This document shows positions 56,701 through 64,000 of a stretch of DNA of 64,000 nucleotides, piece by piece. The notes under the pieces were generated by a model. It was not told where the DNA came from. It saw only the letters and a program-made list of their open reading frames with translations, and ran no database searches. The stretch comes from Legionella rubrilucens. GTDB lineage: Bacteria; Pseudomonadota; Gammaproteobacteria; Legionellales; Legionellaceae. The DNA is taken from positions 124,001 to 188,000 of the forward strand of contig NZ_LNYT01000006.1 in the NCBI RefSeq assembly GCF_001468125.1, given 5' to 3'. The translations under genes were made by a program, and so were the position numbers. Every line of letters begins with the position of its first letter. Position 1 is the stretch's first letter.

Positions 56701-58611
56701 GATCTCATCGATATCAAAGCAGGCGCCACGGGTGTACTGCAGAGCAAAATCATTAATCCAGGTGATGCTGCCGTCTTCAAATTTCAACACGTACGGCCGT
56801 TCACTGATAGCCCTCATGCCGAGCCGTTCAACGATAGGCAGAACATCCGACAGTGGAATGGTGGTGCTGTGCTGATAAATCTTCAGGCGGAAACTGTCAG
56901 CCACTTCATCCATGGGACGATAAAAATTCATTACCAGCGGGTTTTCTTCCGACAAGGCTTCCACATGCTTGATGTCATAGACTGCGGTACGGGGCGAGAA
57001 GGTGTCGCAATAAGACACGGGGAATGCACCGCGGTATCGGGCAAACAGGTGATTGGCCTGTTCTTCACCGAAGGTTTCCACCAGGAAATGCTGCAATTCG
57101 TCATTCCATGAGCGGCCGACCTCAATCAGTTTCTGCTCAATTTCCTTGAAATCCCATTGCGTTTCATCCTGAGGATTGGTGCGAATAATGAAATGAATAC
57201 GCGCAAGCACGGACTCTGAGAACCAGGTGGAAAAAGTGATTTCTTCCGCATTAAAGCTTTTCTCAAGGATATGCTGCATGGCCTGCCGCAACTCCGTATT
57301 GAAACGCTCCTTGGGAACATAAACCAGACAGGAAATAAAGCGTCGATACACATCAACCCGCGCAAACATGCGAATACGGCGGCGCTCCTGCATGTAATAG
57401 ATGCCCATGGCAATTTCCAGCAACTCGTCTTCAGAGGCCTGAATTAAATCGTCGCGGGGCAGGGTTTCAAGAATATTCAACAGCACCTTACCGGCATGGC
57501 TTCGCGGCACCAGTGTGGAATTATTCATCACTTTAGCCACTTTATGGCGCAGGAAGGGAATGTGTTTGGGATTCGTGTTGTAGGCGGCAGACGTGTACAG
57601 GCCGATGATTCGCATCTCGCCTATCACCTGGCCTTTTTTATTAAAGCGTTTAACGCCGATGTAGTCAGTATAGGCCTGGCGATGAACCGTGGCTTCGGTA
57701 TTGGTCTTGAACATGACCAGGGCCCGTGAGGACAGGGTGAGCTCACGCGCTTCAGGGGTCATGGCCGAAATGCTTCGGGCGGTGGATTTGCTCAGGCTTG
57801 GACGCAACACCCCAAGCCCGGTTTCCGGCAGGGGCTGAAGAATCGTTTCATGCCCTTTTTCAATCAGTTCATAATCGCGAATGCCGAGGAAGGTGAAATG
57901 ATGGTCTTCAATCCATTGCAGGAAAGCCTTGGTTTCTTCCGCTTCAGCCGGATCAAGCACCTCCGGGGCCTCATCAAGTTCAGTAATGGCTCGGCGCACC
58001 CGTTCGCGCATCGCCGGCCAATCTTCAACCACGGCGCGATTGTCTTCAAGAACGCGGTCAAAATTGCGATGCAGTTCCTCGAGTATCGCCGGATCCGTTT
58101 GCCTGTCAATTTCCATGAAAATCGGTGCTTCGACAAAAATGCCTTTCTTTTGATCCGTCGCAGGATTGGTGCTGCGGGGCAATACCTGCACCACCTGATT
58201 CTTGTCGTTCCGTTTCACGGTAAGGCCGCCCATGTGGATGACAAGATGCGCTTCAAAACCCATGCGGTTGACGACCATTCGTAAGGAATCAACCAGGAAA
58301 GGCATGTCGGTGGTCAGCACTTCGACCACGGTGTGGGTTGTTTGCCAGCCGTGTCTTTCAAAATCGGGGTTATAAATACGTATTTTGGTTTCATTGGGCG
58401 CGCGGGTCTGAATGAGAGACCAGAAATTAATCGCTGCCCCATAAAGATCTTCAATATCCCATTCGCACAGGTCTTCCATGGCCACTGTACTGTAAAACTG
58501 CCGCACGAACTCGGAGCACAATTGGGCTTGCTCAGGTTCCATTTTACGTTTCAGTTTATCAATGATGGCATAAATGATTAAATCTTTACCTTCTTCGAAT
58601 TTGTAAGACAT
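53731..58611 (-). CDS. gdhB: NAD-specific glutamate dehydrogenase (large 180-kDa class)
   Basis: A 1626-residue enzyme of the bacterial NAD-GDH family (GdhB of Pseudomonas) that oxidises glutamate to 2-oxoglutarate and ammonia, probably letting the cell burn amino acids. The catalytic domain is around residues 730-1230: [20 protein letters not shown] around 815 with the substrate-binding Lys in [25 protein letters not shown] and [15 protein letters not shown]. The long N-terminal third holds ACT-like regulatory domains ([19 protein letters not shown]). It has its own promoter and a GAGGTGATTG ribosome site. Amino-acid catabolism is central in Legionella, which fits. Confidence 0.97.
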   Translation of the reverse strand: [1626 protein letters not shown]

Positions 58612-58651
58612 TCAATCACCTCAATTAGGCACAAAAAATTAGCTGCCGCGC

Positions 58652-58680
58652 ATTATATACTGGTGTTTCGCAACTTACAC
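58652..58680 (-). promoter_or_regulatory. Candidate promoter of the NAD-glutamate dehydrogenase gene
   Basis: On the minus strand a perfect TATAAT (58657-58652) is preceded by 17 bp and a weaker GTGTAA (58680-58675), about 40 bp before the start codon at 58611. The -10 is excellent, the -35 only partly matches. Confidence 0.5.
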
Positions 58681-58706
58681 GGCAATAGTGCAAATTTATT
58701 AAACTA

Positions 58707-59186
58707 TTATTCAATAAAGACGCGGGTATCCACGGCAACCCAATCCGCTACCTCAATCATATCCTTATTGCGCATGCGAATACATCCCCGTGAACCGGGT
58801 ATGCCAAGAGGCGTTGAATCAGGCGTACCGTGGATATAAATGTAGCGTTTAAGGCTGTCGACTTCACCGCCCTGGTTACGTCCCGGCTCCAAACCATCCA
58901 GCTGCAGAATCCGGGTTAATATCCAGTCTCTCCCCGGGTAGCACGTGGCCAGGGAGGCATCGTAAATTTCACCCGTCCATTCGCGGCCTACAAACACGCT
59001 GTTTTCGACAGCATCCAATCCGATCCGGGAATGAATACGATGCCAGCCGCGGGGCGTGCACTCACTGCCCATGCGCTCACCCAGGCCATTTTTTCCGGTA
59101 GACACTGTGTAGGTTTTCCAAAGCGCATCCTGCTCATAACAGACCATGATTTGCCTCGCGGCCGAAATATAAATGTATTGCTTCAT
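58707..59186 (-). CDS. L,D-transpeptidase (YkuD domain) family protein
   Basis: A 159-residue protein consisting of a YkuD domain. The signature HGTPDSTPLGIPGSRGCIRM is present with His119 and catalytic Cys135; upstream, TVSTGKNGLGERMGSECTPRG matches the usual substrate-strand region. No N-terminal signal peptide is visible from the ATG at 59186, which is unusual for an enzyme working on periplasmic peptidoglycan. In Legionella, EnhA-type entry proteins belong to this family, but I cannot assign orthology. It lies 7 bp downstream of the aldehyde dehydrogenase gene. Confidence 0.9.
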   Translation of the reverse strand: MKQYIYISAARQIMVCYEQDALWKTYTVSTGKNGLGERMGSECTPRGWHRIHSRIGLDAVENSVFVGREWTGEIYDASLATCYPGRDWILTRILQLDGLEPGRNQGGEVDSLKRYIYIHGTPDSTPLGIPGSRGCIRMRNKDMIEVADWVAVDTRVFIE

Positions 59187-59193
59187 TGGAACA

Positions 59194-60561
59194 TCACTTG
59201 ATTGCTACGGTTTTAATATTAACAAATTCCAAAATACCCTCACGTGAAAGCTCTCGTCCATAGCCTGAGTGTTTTATTCCGCCAAACGGTAATCTCGGAT
59301 CAGAGGCAACCAGGGCATTGACAAAACAACTGCCGGCTTCGATGCGGTTTTTGGCAATGTCTTCACCGCGCACAATGTCACGGGTAAACACAGCGCCTGC
59401 CAACCCATACGGGCTTTGGTTCGCCAGACGAATGCCTTCTTCTTCATTGTCCACTTGAATGACTGCGATAACCGGACCAAATAACTCCTCCTCAAACGCC
59501 GTCATGCCGGGTTTGACATTCACCAGCAAAGTGGGTGGGTAATAAAATCCCGGGCCCGCAGGCAATGCGCCGCCATTCAGCAGACGTGCGCCCTGCTTCA
59601 CACTCTCAAGAACCTGTTGATGCAGCGTATCACGCAAATCTTCACGCGCCATCGGGCCCAGCGTTGTTTCAGGATTGACAGGCTCACCCATGGCGTAGTG
59701 TTGCAGGCGTTGTTGAATTTTGGCCACCAGTTCATCATGAACTGAAGCCACAGCGATAATACGTTTGGCTGCAATGCAAACCTGGCCACAATTATTCAGA
59801 CGGGATTTAATGATGCAATCAGCCGCCAAGTCGAGGTCGGCATCATCAAGCACAAGGTAGGGATCGCTTCCCCCCAATTCGAGTACGGATTTTTTTAAAT
59901 GCGACGCCGCGTTGGCCGCGACGACACGCCCGGCCTTCTCGCTTCCGGTAAAACTCAGGGAGGCTATTTTATCATGGGCAATGAGTGCTGCGGCGCCCTC
60001 ATTATCCACAACCGCCTGTTGAAACAGGTGGTGAGGAAAACCAGCCTCAATGAACTGTTTTTCAATGGCAAAACCGCAACCTGTGGTGACTGGCGCATGT
60101 TTTAAAATCACGGCATTACCTGCCATGATGGCCGGTATTGCGCAACGATAAACCTGCCAGAAAGGGAAATTCCAGGGCATGATCGCAAAGACAATGCCAA
60201 GCGGTTGGTAATACACCGTGGATTTCTGCAATTCAGTCTGTATGGTTTGCGGCTTTAAATAGTCCTCTGCCTTTTCGGCATAATGATCAGCAAGCCAGGC
60301 GCACTTTTCTATTTCTGCCTCACCCTGAGCAATGGGTTTACCCATCTCACGGGCGATTAACAGTGCGAGTTCCTTTTTTTTGCGACGAAGTAAATCGCTC
60401 AAGGCAAGCATGGGCTGGCGCCTGAACTCAAAGGAGGTTTCACGCCAGTCGAGGAAAGCTTTCTCTGCTCTCTCAATGAGAAGATCCACGTCTTTGCTGG
60501 ACAGTAGAGGGTATTCCGCGAGTTTTTCTTCGGTAGCCGGATTGATGGTCTGAATGCTCAT
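59194..60561 (-). CDS. NAD(P)-dependent aldehyde dehydrogenase, succinate-semialdehyde type
   Basis: A 455-residue aldehyde dehydrogenase resembling E. coli Sad/YneI and GabD. The catalytic Cys262 is in NNCGQVCIAAKR, the general-base Glu228 in LELGGSDPY, MPWNFPFW (128-135) and FTGSEKAGR (204-212) form the nucleotide site. It oxidises an aldehyde to the acid, likely succinate semialdehyde, feeding the TCA cycle, though sequence alone does not fix the substrate. It is slightly short (455 against about 480) as in the Sad group. It heads a two-gene unit with the L,D-transpeptidase gene. Confidence 0.93.
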   Translation of the reverse strand: MSIQTINPATEEKLAEYPLLSSKDVDLLIERAEKAFLDWRETSFEFRRQPMLALSDLLRRKKKELALLIAREMGKPIAQGEAEIEKCAWLADHYAEKAEDYLKPQTIQTELQKSTVYYQPLGIVFAIMPWNFPFWQVYRCAIPAIMAGNAVILKHAPVTTGCGFAIEKQFIEAGFPHHLFQQAVVDNEGAAALIAHDKIASLSFTGSEKAGRVVAANAASHLKKSVLELGGSDPYLVLDDADLDLAADCIIKSRLNNCGQVCIAAKRIIAVASVHDELVAKIQQRLQHYAMGEPVNPETTLGPMAREDLRDTLHQQVLESVKQGARLLNGGALPAGPGFYYPPTLLVNVKPGMTAFEEELFGPVIAVIQVDNEEEGIRLANQSPYGLAGAVFTRDIVRGEDIAKNRIEAGSCFVNALVASDPRLPFGGIKHSGYGRELSREGILEFVNIKTVAIK

Positions 60562-60847
60562 GGGGGTATGGGATTATTATTAATTTAAAAGAGTTTAGAC
60601 TATCTCTGCGCGAGTGCAACAGTTTAGAAGCAGCGCCGCCGACGTTGACACTTGCAATGGATAATATTTAATTCAGTTTTTATATTTTTATTCATAATGT
60701 GCCCATTCTGGCAAAATAATCAATCCCTGTATTACTTTCAGTGGTTGCCTAGAGGATTTGATTGTTGTTACTATTTTCAGAACGATAGGCGGACACGTAC
60801 ACTGTGCGTCTGCATGAATGAACTTTACTCCACATTGGGATAATTTA
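60562..60847. other. Intergenic region between aldehyde dehydrogenase and pcs genes
   Basis: This 286-bp divergent gap shows no credible gene. Its T-rich segment at 60660-60780 and the spacing from both starts suggest that it carries promoters for the aldehyde dehydrogenase (minus) and phosphatidylcholine synthase (plus) genes, but I could not identify hexamers with confidence. Confidence 0.5.
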
Positions 60848-61615
60848 ATGACAAATAGAACTCTAGGCTACCACCCCGCTCATTACCTGGTTGCCTGGGC
60901 CGTCCATGCGTTTACCGCCAGCGCAGCCTGCTTTGGTCTTTTAACGCTGGCCAAAATTTACCAGCATGATTATGTACAGGCTCTGTGGTTCATGGCTGTA
61001 ACGGTTGTTATTGACGCCCTTGATGGCACTCTGGCACGGCTGGTTAGAGTAAAAACAGTATTGCCGAATATTGATGGGGCTCTGCTGGACAATATTGTCG
61101 ATTACCTCAATTACGTCATCACCCCCTGCTTTTTCCTGTTTGTTAAACCGGATATGCTGTCTTCGGATATCAAATTGTTGATTATTGTGGCCATTACGAT
61201 CGCTTCCTCCTATCAATTTTGTCAGTCGGATGCGAAAACGCCTGATCATTTCTTTAAAGGATTTCCCTGTTATTGGAATATTGCCGTGTTTTATATGTTT
61301 ATTTTCAACACGTCCATGTCCACCAATGCCATGATTCTCACACTCCTGTGCATTCTGGTTTTCGTTCCGATTAAATACGTTTATCCGTCACGACTTGATT
61401 ACCTGACTGAATCCAGGACACTTAAAATCATGATGCACAGTTTTTCGTTGATTTATGGCATCAGTTCGGCCCTGATCTTATGGAACTATCCTCAGATTAA
61501 TCCCGTCAATCTGGCTGTTTCACTGGGTTACGTCATCATGTATCTGGCTTTAAGCGTGTACAGGACTTACTCTCCCATGATCATTTCCCGCATGTCTGCG
61601 CATAAAGAATCATAG
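60848..61615 (+). CDS. pcs: Phosphatidylcholine synthase (CDP-alcohol phosphatidyltransferase)
   Basis: A 255-residue integral membrane protein with about seven hydrophobic helices. The CDP-alcohol phosphatidyltransferase motif is present with the longer spacing of Pcs enzymes: D59-G60-x2-A63-R64, then G77-x3-D81-x3-D85 (DGTLARLVRVK and DGALLDNIVD). Pcs joins CDP-diacylglycerol and choline directly to phosphatidylcholine. Legionella membranes contain phosphatidylcholine and use this enzyme, which fits the organism. I chose the ATG at 60848 (MTNRTLGYHPAHYLVAW); the ATG at 60818 adds ten residues without family support. Confidence 0.9.
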   Translation: MTNRTLGYHPAHYLVAWAVHAFTASAACFGLLTLAKIYQHDYVQALWFMAVTVVIDALDGTLARLVRVKTVLPNIDGALLDNIVDYLNYVITPCFFLFVKPDMLSSDIKLLIIVAITIASSYQFCQSDAKTPDHFFKGFPCYWNIAVFYMFIFNTSMSTNAMILTLLCILVFVPIKYVYPSRLDYLTESRTLKIMMHSFSLIYGISSALILWNYPQINPVNLAVSLGYVIMYLALSVYRTYSPMIISRMSAHKES

Positions 61616-61681
61616 AATCATTCACATTTGCCCAAAGACTGATTAATATAATGCGTTTTCAATGTGAGGATTGAGGTGAGT

Positions 61682-62167
61682 ATGTCTGTTTACCGTTGTA
61701 CGTTTACTGTGTTGGCAACCTGTTTATTGATGAGCACCATGACGCATGCCGAAGCATTTCCCCATGGTTGCGAAGTCAGCGGCTTTGGTTACAGTAATTA
61801 CCACCTGATTGTGAATGAAACCGGTGATCAAGCCTTTTACCTCATCCAGAATCGCAGTGACAGAACCGTCGAACTCCAGCGCATCGAAACGCGTGAAGTG
61901 TTTATGAGCCCTCCTCTGACTGCCAAACTTGAACCAGCCAATTGGGCGGCCTTTGCCTCCGACATTCGCGAAATGCATTTTCAATGCTTCTACACCGAAA
62001 ATGAAAATACGGCCAAAGTGAATTGCCGCGATGTCCTGGATGTTTGCCAATATCCCCGGGTCAAATTTGCTTTGAGTAATATGGGAAATTACTGGGTATC
62101 TACTAATAAATCACAACGACAGGTCATTAATGATGCCGCCGCAAAAGGAATTTACTTACGATGGTAA
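61682..62167 (+). CDS. Small exported protein, possibly EnhB-like
   Basis: A 161-residue protein with a signal peptide (CTFTVLATCLLMSTMTHA) and a mature part with five cysteines and a beta-rich look (FYLIQNRSDRTVELQRIE, ANWAAFASDIREMHFQCF). I recall Legionella enhanced-entry protein EnhB as a small exported protein of this kind, but I cannot confirm the match. The ATG at 61682 has a GAGGTGAG upstream; the GTG at 61664 is less likely. Its 3' end overlaps the following membrane-protein gene by 38 bp. Confidence 0.75.
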   Translation: MSVYRCTFTVLATCLLMSTMTHAEAFPHGCEVSGFGYSNYHLIVNETGDQAFYLIQNRSDRTVELQRIETREVFMSPPLTAKLEPANWAAFASDIREMHFQCFYTENENTAKVNCRDVLDVCQYPRVKFALSNMGNYWVSTNKSQRQVINDAAAKGIYLRW

Positions 62168-62669
62168 GGTAACTATCAGTACCCATAATAAATTATTCGT
62201 GCTGCTAGGCATTCTAGGCAGCATTGTATCGCTTCTTGGATTGATTAAAATGCCGGCGCAATTGTATTTTGTCGCTGGCTCAACGCTCTTGTTATTCACC
62301 GCCCTCCATTTCAAACTGGTTTACTTCATCGCCCTGGAATTGATATTAATTGCCGGACACGGCGCTGTCCTTCTAGGCATTGGACCTGCTCTGCAATTAG
62401 CCATTCCTATCCTGCTTTGCGTGCAACTGTTGTTTTTTTATTATTTAAGCGGTCAGTTAACCAATTTATTTATTCTGATAGGGATAACTGGCATCGCGCT
62501 GCTGTCCATAGGGCTTGCATATGAAAATCAATGGGTTTTTTTCAGCGGCGGTAGTGCAGTAGCCTGTTATGCGTTTTACAATGCATCCAGCAAAAAAGCG
62601 GCTTTAATATGGGCTATTCTGAATTCCCTGTTTGCTCTGATTGCAATCCTGAAAATACTTGTTTTTTAA
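62130..62669 (+). CDS. Multi-pass membrane protein of unknown function
   Basis: A 179-residue protein of which residues about 22-178 are nearly continuous hydrophobic helices (for example LFVLLGILGSIVSLLGLI, LYFVAGSTLLLFTAL, LQLAIPILLCVQLLFFYYL, LFILIGITGIALLSIGL), perhaps six in number. I do not recognise a family. The start overlaps the preceding exported-protein gene by 38 bp and it is followed after 13 bp by a thioredoxin-like gene, so the three are probably one transcript. An internal start at 62133 is equally possible. Confidence 0.75.
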   Translation: MMPPQKEFTYDGKVTISTHNKLFVLLGILGSIVSLLGLIKMPAQLYFVAGSTLLLFTALHFKLVYFIALELILIAGHGAVLLGIGPALQLAIPILLCVQLLFFYYLSGQLTNLFILIGITGIALLSIGLAYENQWVFFSGGSAVACYAFYNASSKKAALIWAILNSLFALIAILKILVF

Positions 62670-62682
62670 TTCTGGAGATTTT

Positions 62683-63240
62683 ATGGCTAAAACACCTTCT
62701 ACCATGTCCCCACTGGGAACCCAGGCTCCTGTTTTTTCTTTGACTGACGTGGTAACCGGTAAAACGATCCATCTCACGCAGGACAACAAGGCCAAAGCCA
62801 CGGTGATTATGTTTATCTGCAATCATTGCCCTTATGTGAAACACATCAACAAAGAATTAACACGCCTGGCTAATGATTATCTGCCCAAAGACATACGCTT
62901 TTATGCCATTAATTCCAATGATGTTGTCAATTACCCCGATGATTCGCCAGACAACATGAAGCGCACAGCAATAACAGAACACTATCCCTTTCCCTATCTT
63001 TTTGACGAAACTCAGGAAGTAGCCAGAGCGTATCAAGCGGCCTGCACGCCCGATTTTTTTGTCTATGACAGTCAACTGTCGCTGATTTATCGCGGCCAGT
63101 TTGATGACTCCAGGCCAGGAAATGCTATCCCGGTTACAGGCAATTCCATCCGCGTGGCACTTGATTGCGTGCTGGCGAATCAAAAAGTGAGTGACACACA
63201 AAAACCAAGCCTGGGGTGTAACATTAAATGGAAAGCGTAA
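62683..63240 (+). CDS. Thioredoxin-like redoxin protein (AhpC/TSA type)
   Basis: A 185-residue redoxin-fold protein. The active site region is ICNHCPYVKHI, with Cys46 and Cys49 (CNHC), typical of the thioredoxin-like family related to AhpC/TSA. Also seen: GTQAPVFSLTDV at the start and ACTPDFFVYDSQ around 115 with the conserved cis-Pro region, and GQFDDSRPGN. The ATG at 62683 has GGAG nearby; the upstream in-frame start at 62659 lies within the preceding gene. Substrate protein unknown. Confidence 0.9.
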   Translation: MAKTPSTMSPLGTQAPVFSLTDVVTGKTIHLTQDNKAKATVIMFICNHCPYVKHINKELTRLANDYLPKDIRFYAINSNDVVNYPDDSPDNMKRTAITEHYPFPYLFDETQEVARAYQAACTPDFFVYDSQLSLIYRGQFDDSRPGNAIPVTGNSIRVALDCVLANQKVSDTQKPSLGCNIKWKA

Positions 63241-63560
63241 TGCCCGAATTTAAACTGTCCTTCTATGTCCCTGAAAGTCATCTGCAAGAGGTCAAACAGG
63301 CTTTGTTTGACGCAGGAGCCGGCAAGCTCGGAAATTATGATCAGACCTGTTGGCAAACTCTGGGACAAGGTCAATTTCGTCCTCTGGAAGGCGCAAATCC
63401 TACGCTGGGTGAAACCCTGGAACTGACCTATGTCAGCGAAGTCAAAGTGGAAATGCTGTGTGAAGAGCGTTGTCTGCGTGATGCGATCACGGCATTAAAA
63501 CAAGCGCATCCTTATGAAGAACCAGCCTATGACATTGTCAGGCTTGAGCACTTGAAATAA
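63240..63560 (+). CDS. NIF3/YqfO-like small protein
   Basis: A 106-residue protein matching the single-domain NGG1p-interacting-factor-3-like family (YqfO C-terminal type, resembling CutA in fold). Seen: FYVPESHLQEVKQALFDAGAGKLGNYDQTCWQT at the N-terminus (ESHLQEVKQAL and GAGKLGNYDQ), GTLGETLELTYVSE-type middle (TLGETLELTYVSE) and AHPYEEPAYDIVRLE, which is the family-typical end. I chose the ATG at 63240, which overlaps the previous stop (TAATG). Function unknown; it may bind metal or nucleotides. Confidence 0.9.
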   Translation: MPEFKLSFYVPESHLQEVKQALFDAGAGKLGNYDQTCWQTLGQGQFRPLEGANPTLGETLELTYVSEVKVEMLCEERCLRDAITALKQAHPYEEPAYDIVRLEHLK

Positions 63561-63562
63561 AA

Positions 63563-63588
63563 AAGCCTGCTGAAGCAGGCTTTTTACA
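63563..63588. terminator. Bidirectional terminator between nif3-like and rplI
   Basis: AAGCCTGCT and AGCAGGCTT (63563-63571 and 63574-63582) form a perfect 9-bp stem with a T-run on the right and an A-run on the left. It lies 2 bp after the nif3-like stop and 19 bp from the rplI stop, so it can end transcription from both sides. Confidence 0.85.
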
Positions 63589-63600
63589 CGATTATATCCC

Positions 63601-64000
63601 TTATTTGGAAGCAACCACCTGAATTTGAAGCGTCGCAATCACATCGCTGTGAACATGCACTTCAACTGTGAAATCACCCACAGAATGGATAGGACCTTCT
63701 GGCATGACGATTTCGCGTCGGCTGACTTCAATAGAGCGCTCCACCAGGGCATCCCGGATTTCATTCACGCCAACAGAACCATACAGCTTGCCTTCGTCAC
63801 TGGCCATGGCAGAGATAACCAGGGTGATGTCGTTCAGCTTAGCTGCACGTTGTTCGGCAACAGCCTGAGCCTGTTGTGCTTTCTTCTCGAGCTCGGCACG
63901 ACGTTGTTCAAACAATTTAATGTTTTCTTCAGTAGCGAATACCGCTTTGCTTTGTGGAATCAGAAAATTTCTGCCAAAACCATTTGCAACATTCACTTTG
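63601..64000 (-). CDS. rplI: 50S ribosomal protein L9, 5' end outside window
   Basis: The minus-strand frame is open to the right window edge. The visible part begins [20 protein letters not shown], which corresponds to about residue 17 of L9, so roughly the first 16 codons are missing and GTG at 63996 is a Val codon, not the start. The rest is a complete L9: the long connecting helix ([20 protein letters not shown]) and the C-terminal rRNA-binding domain with [16 protein letters not shown] and [14 protein letters not shown]. Confidence 0.97.
   Translation of the reverse strand, partial: KVNVANGFGRNFLIPQSKAVFATEENIKLFEQRRAELEKKAQQAQAVAEQRAAKLNDITLVISAMASDEGKLYGSVGVNEIRDALVERSIEVSRREIVMPEGPIHSVGDFTVEVHVHSDVIATLQIQVVASK

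Noticed and set aside
56179..57111. 310-codon frame on the plus strand inside the glutamate dehydrogenase gene
   Set aside because: It is antisense to a clearly conserved catalytic domain; its protein has no features and the sense frame carries all conserved motifs.

Overview
The window looks like chromosomal DNA of a Legionella-type gammaproteobacterium (order Legionellales), with a base composition by eye in the high 40s percent GC, richer than L. pneumophila. Evidence: a VpdC-like patatin protein lies a few genes from a gyrA-serC-aroA-cmk-rpsA-lapAB-pyrF block, an arrangement I recall from Legionella; GyrA carries Thr83; a phosphatidylcholine synthase-type CDP-alcohol transferase is present; and there is a very large helical orphan protein of the kind common among Dot/Icm effectors. 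Both ends cut genes: the left-edge orphan lacks its start and rplI at the right edge lacks its N-terminus. I see no tRNA, rRNA, CRISPR array, transposase, integrase or plasmid functions.

Layout. 1-14 kb: giant orphan protein, cyclase-family hydrolase, dicarboxylate/amino-acid symporter, PhzF-like enzyme divergent from a MarR regulator, an orphan 466-aa protein with a weak F-box-like patch, a YCF48/BNR propeller, then the nucleoside salvage pair punA-deoC. 14.2-14.65 kb: three tandem copies of a ~110-bp repeat. 14.7-32.4 kb (all minus strand): ubiC-ubiA, two FimT-like pseudopilins (one without a normal start codon), family-4 uracil-DNA glycosylase, SDR, vpdC-like gene, and the housekeeping series gyrA, serC, aroA, cmk, rpsA, lapA, lapB, a DegT aminotransferase and pyrF. 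32.7-40.7 kb: gltA, divergent glpK/glpD, a MerR-TipAS regulator, a GAF-adenylate cyclase, thioredoxin and adk.

40.8-53.7 kb: lytic transglycosylase lipoprotein, a second repeat locus with nested 33-bp units, PolB-type exonuclease, small membrane protein, GNAT, HxlR regulator with a clear operator, secreted orphan, S1/P1 nuclease, the envelope operon ruvB-ybgC-tolQRAB (no pal), an RpoE-type sigma factor with no adjacent anti-sigma gene, ygfX-sdhE divergent from ygfZ, and cytochrome b561. 53.7-64 kb: large NAD-glutamate dehydrogenase, L,D-transpeptidase, aldehyde dehydrogenase, phosphatidylcholine synthase, a small exported/membrane/redox group, a NIF3-like protein and rplI.

Most of the window is ordinary core genome with tight gene packing and many stop/start overlaps. 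The parts that deserve a second look are the giant orphan, the repeat family at three intergenic sites, the pseudopilin start, the possible effectors, and several clean palindromic operators beside one-component regulators.
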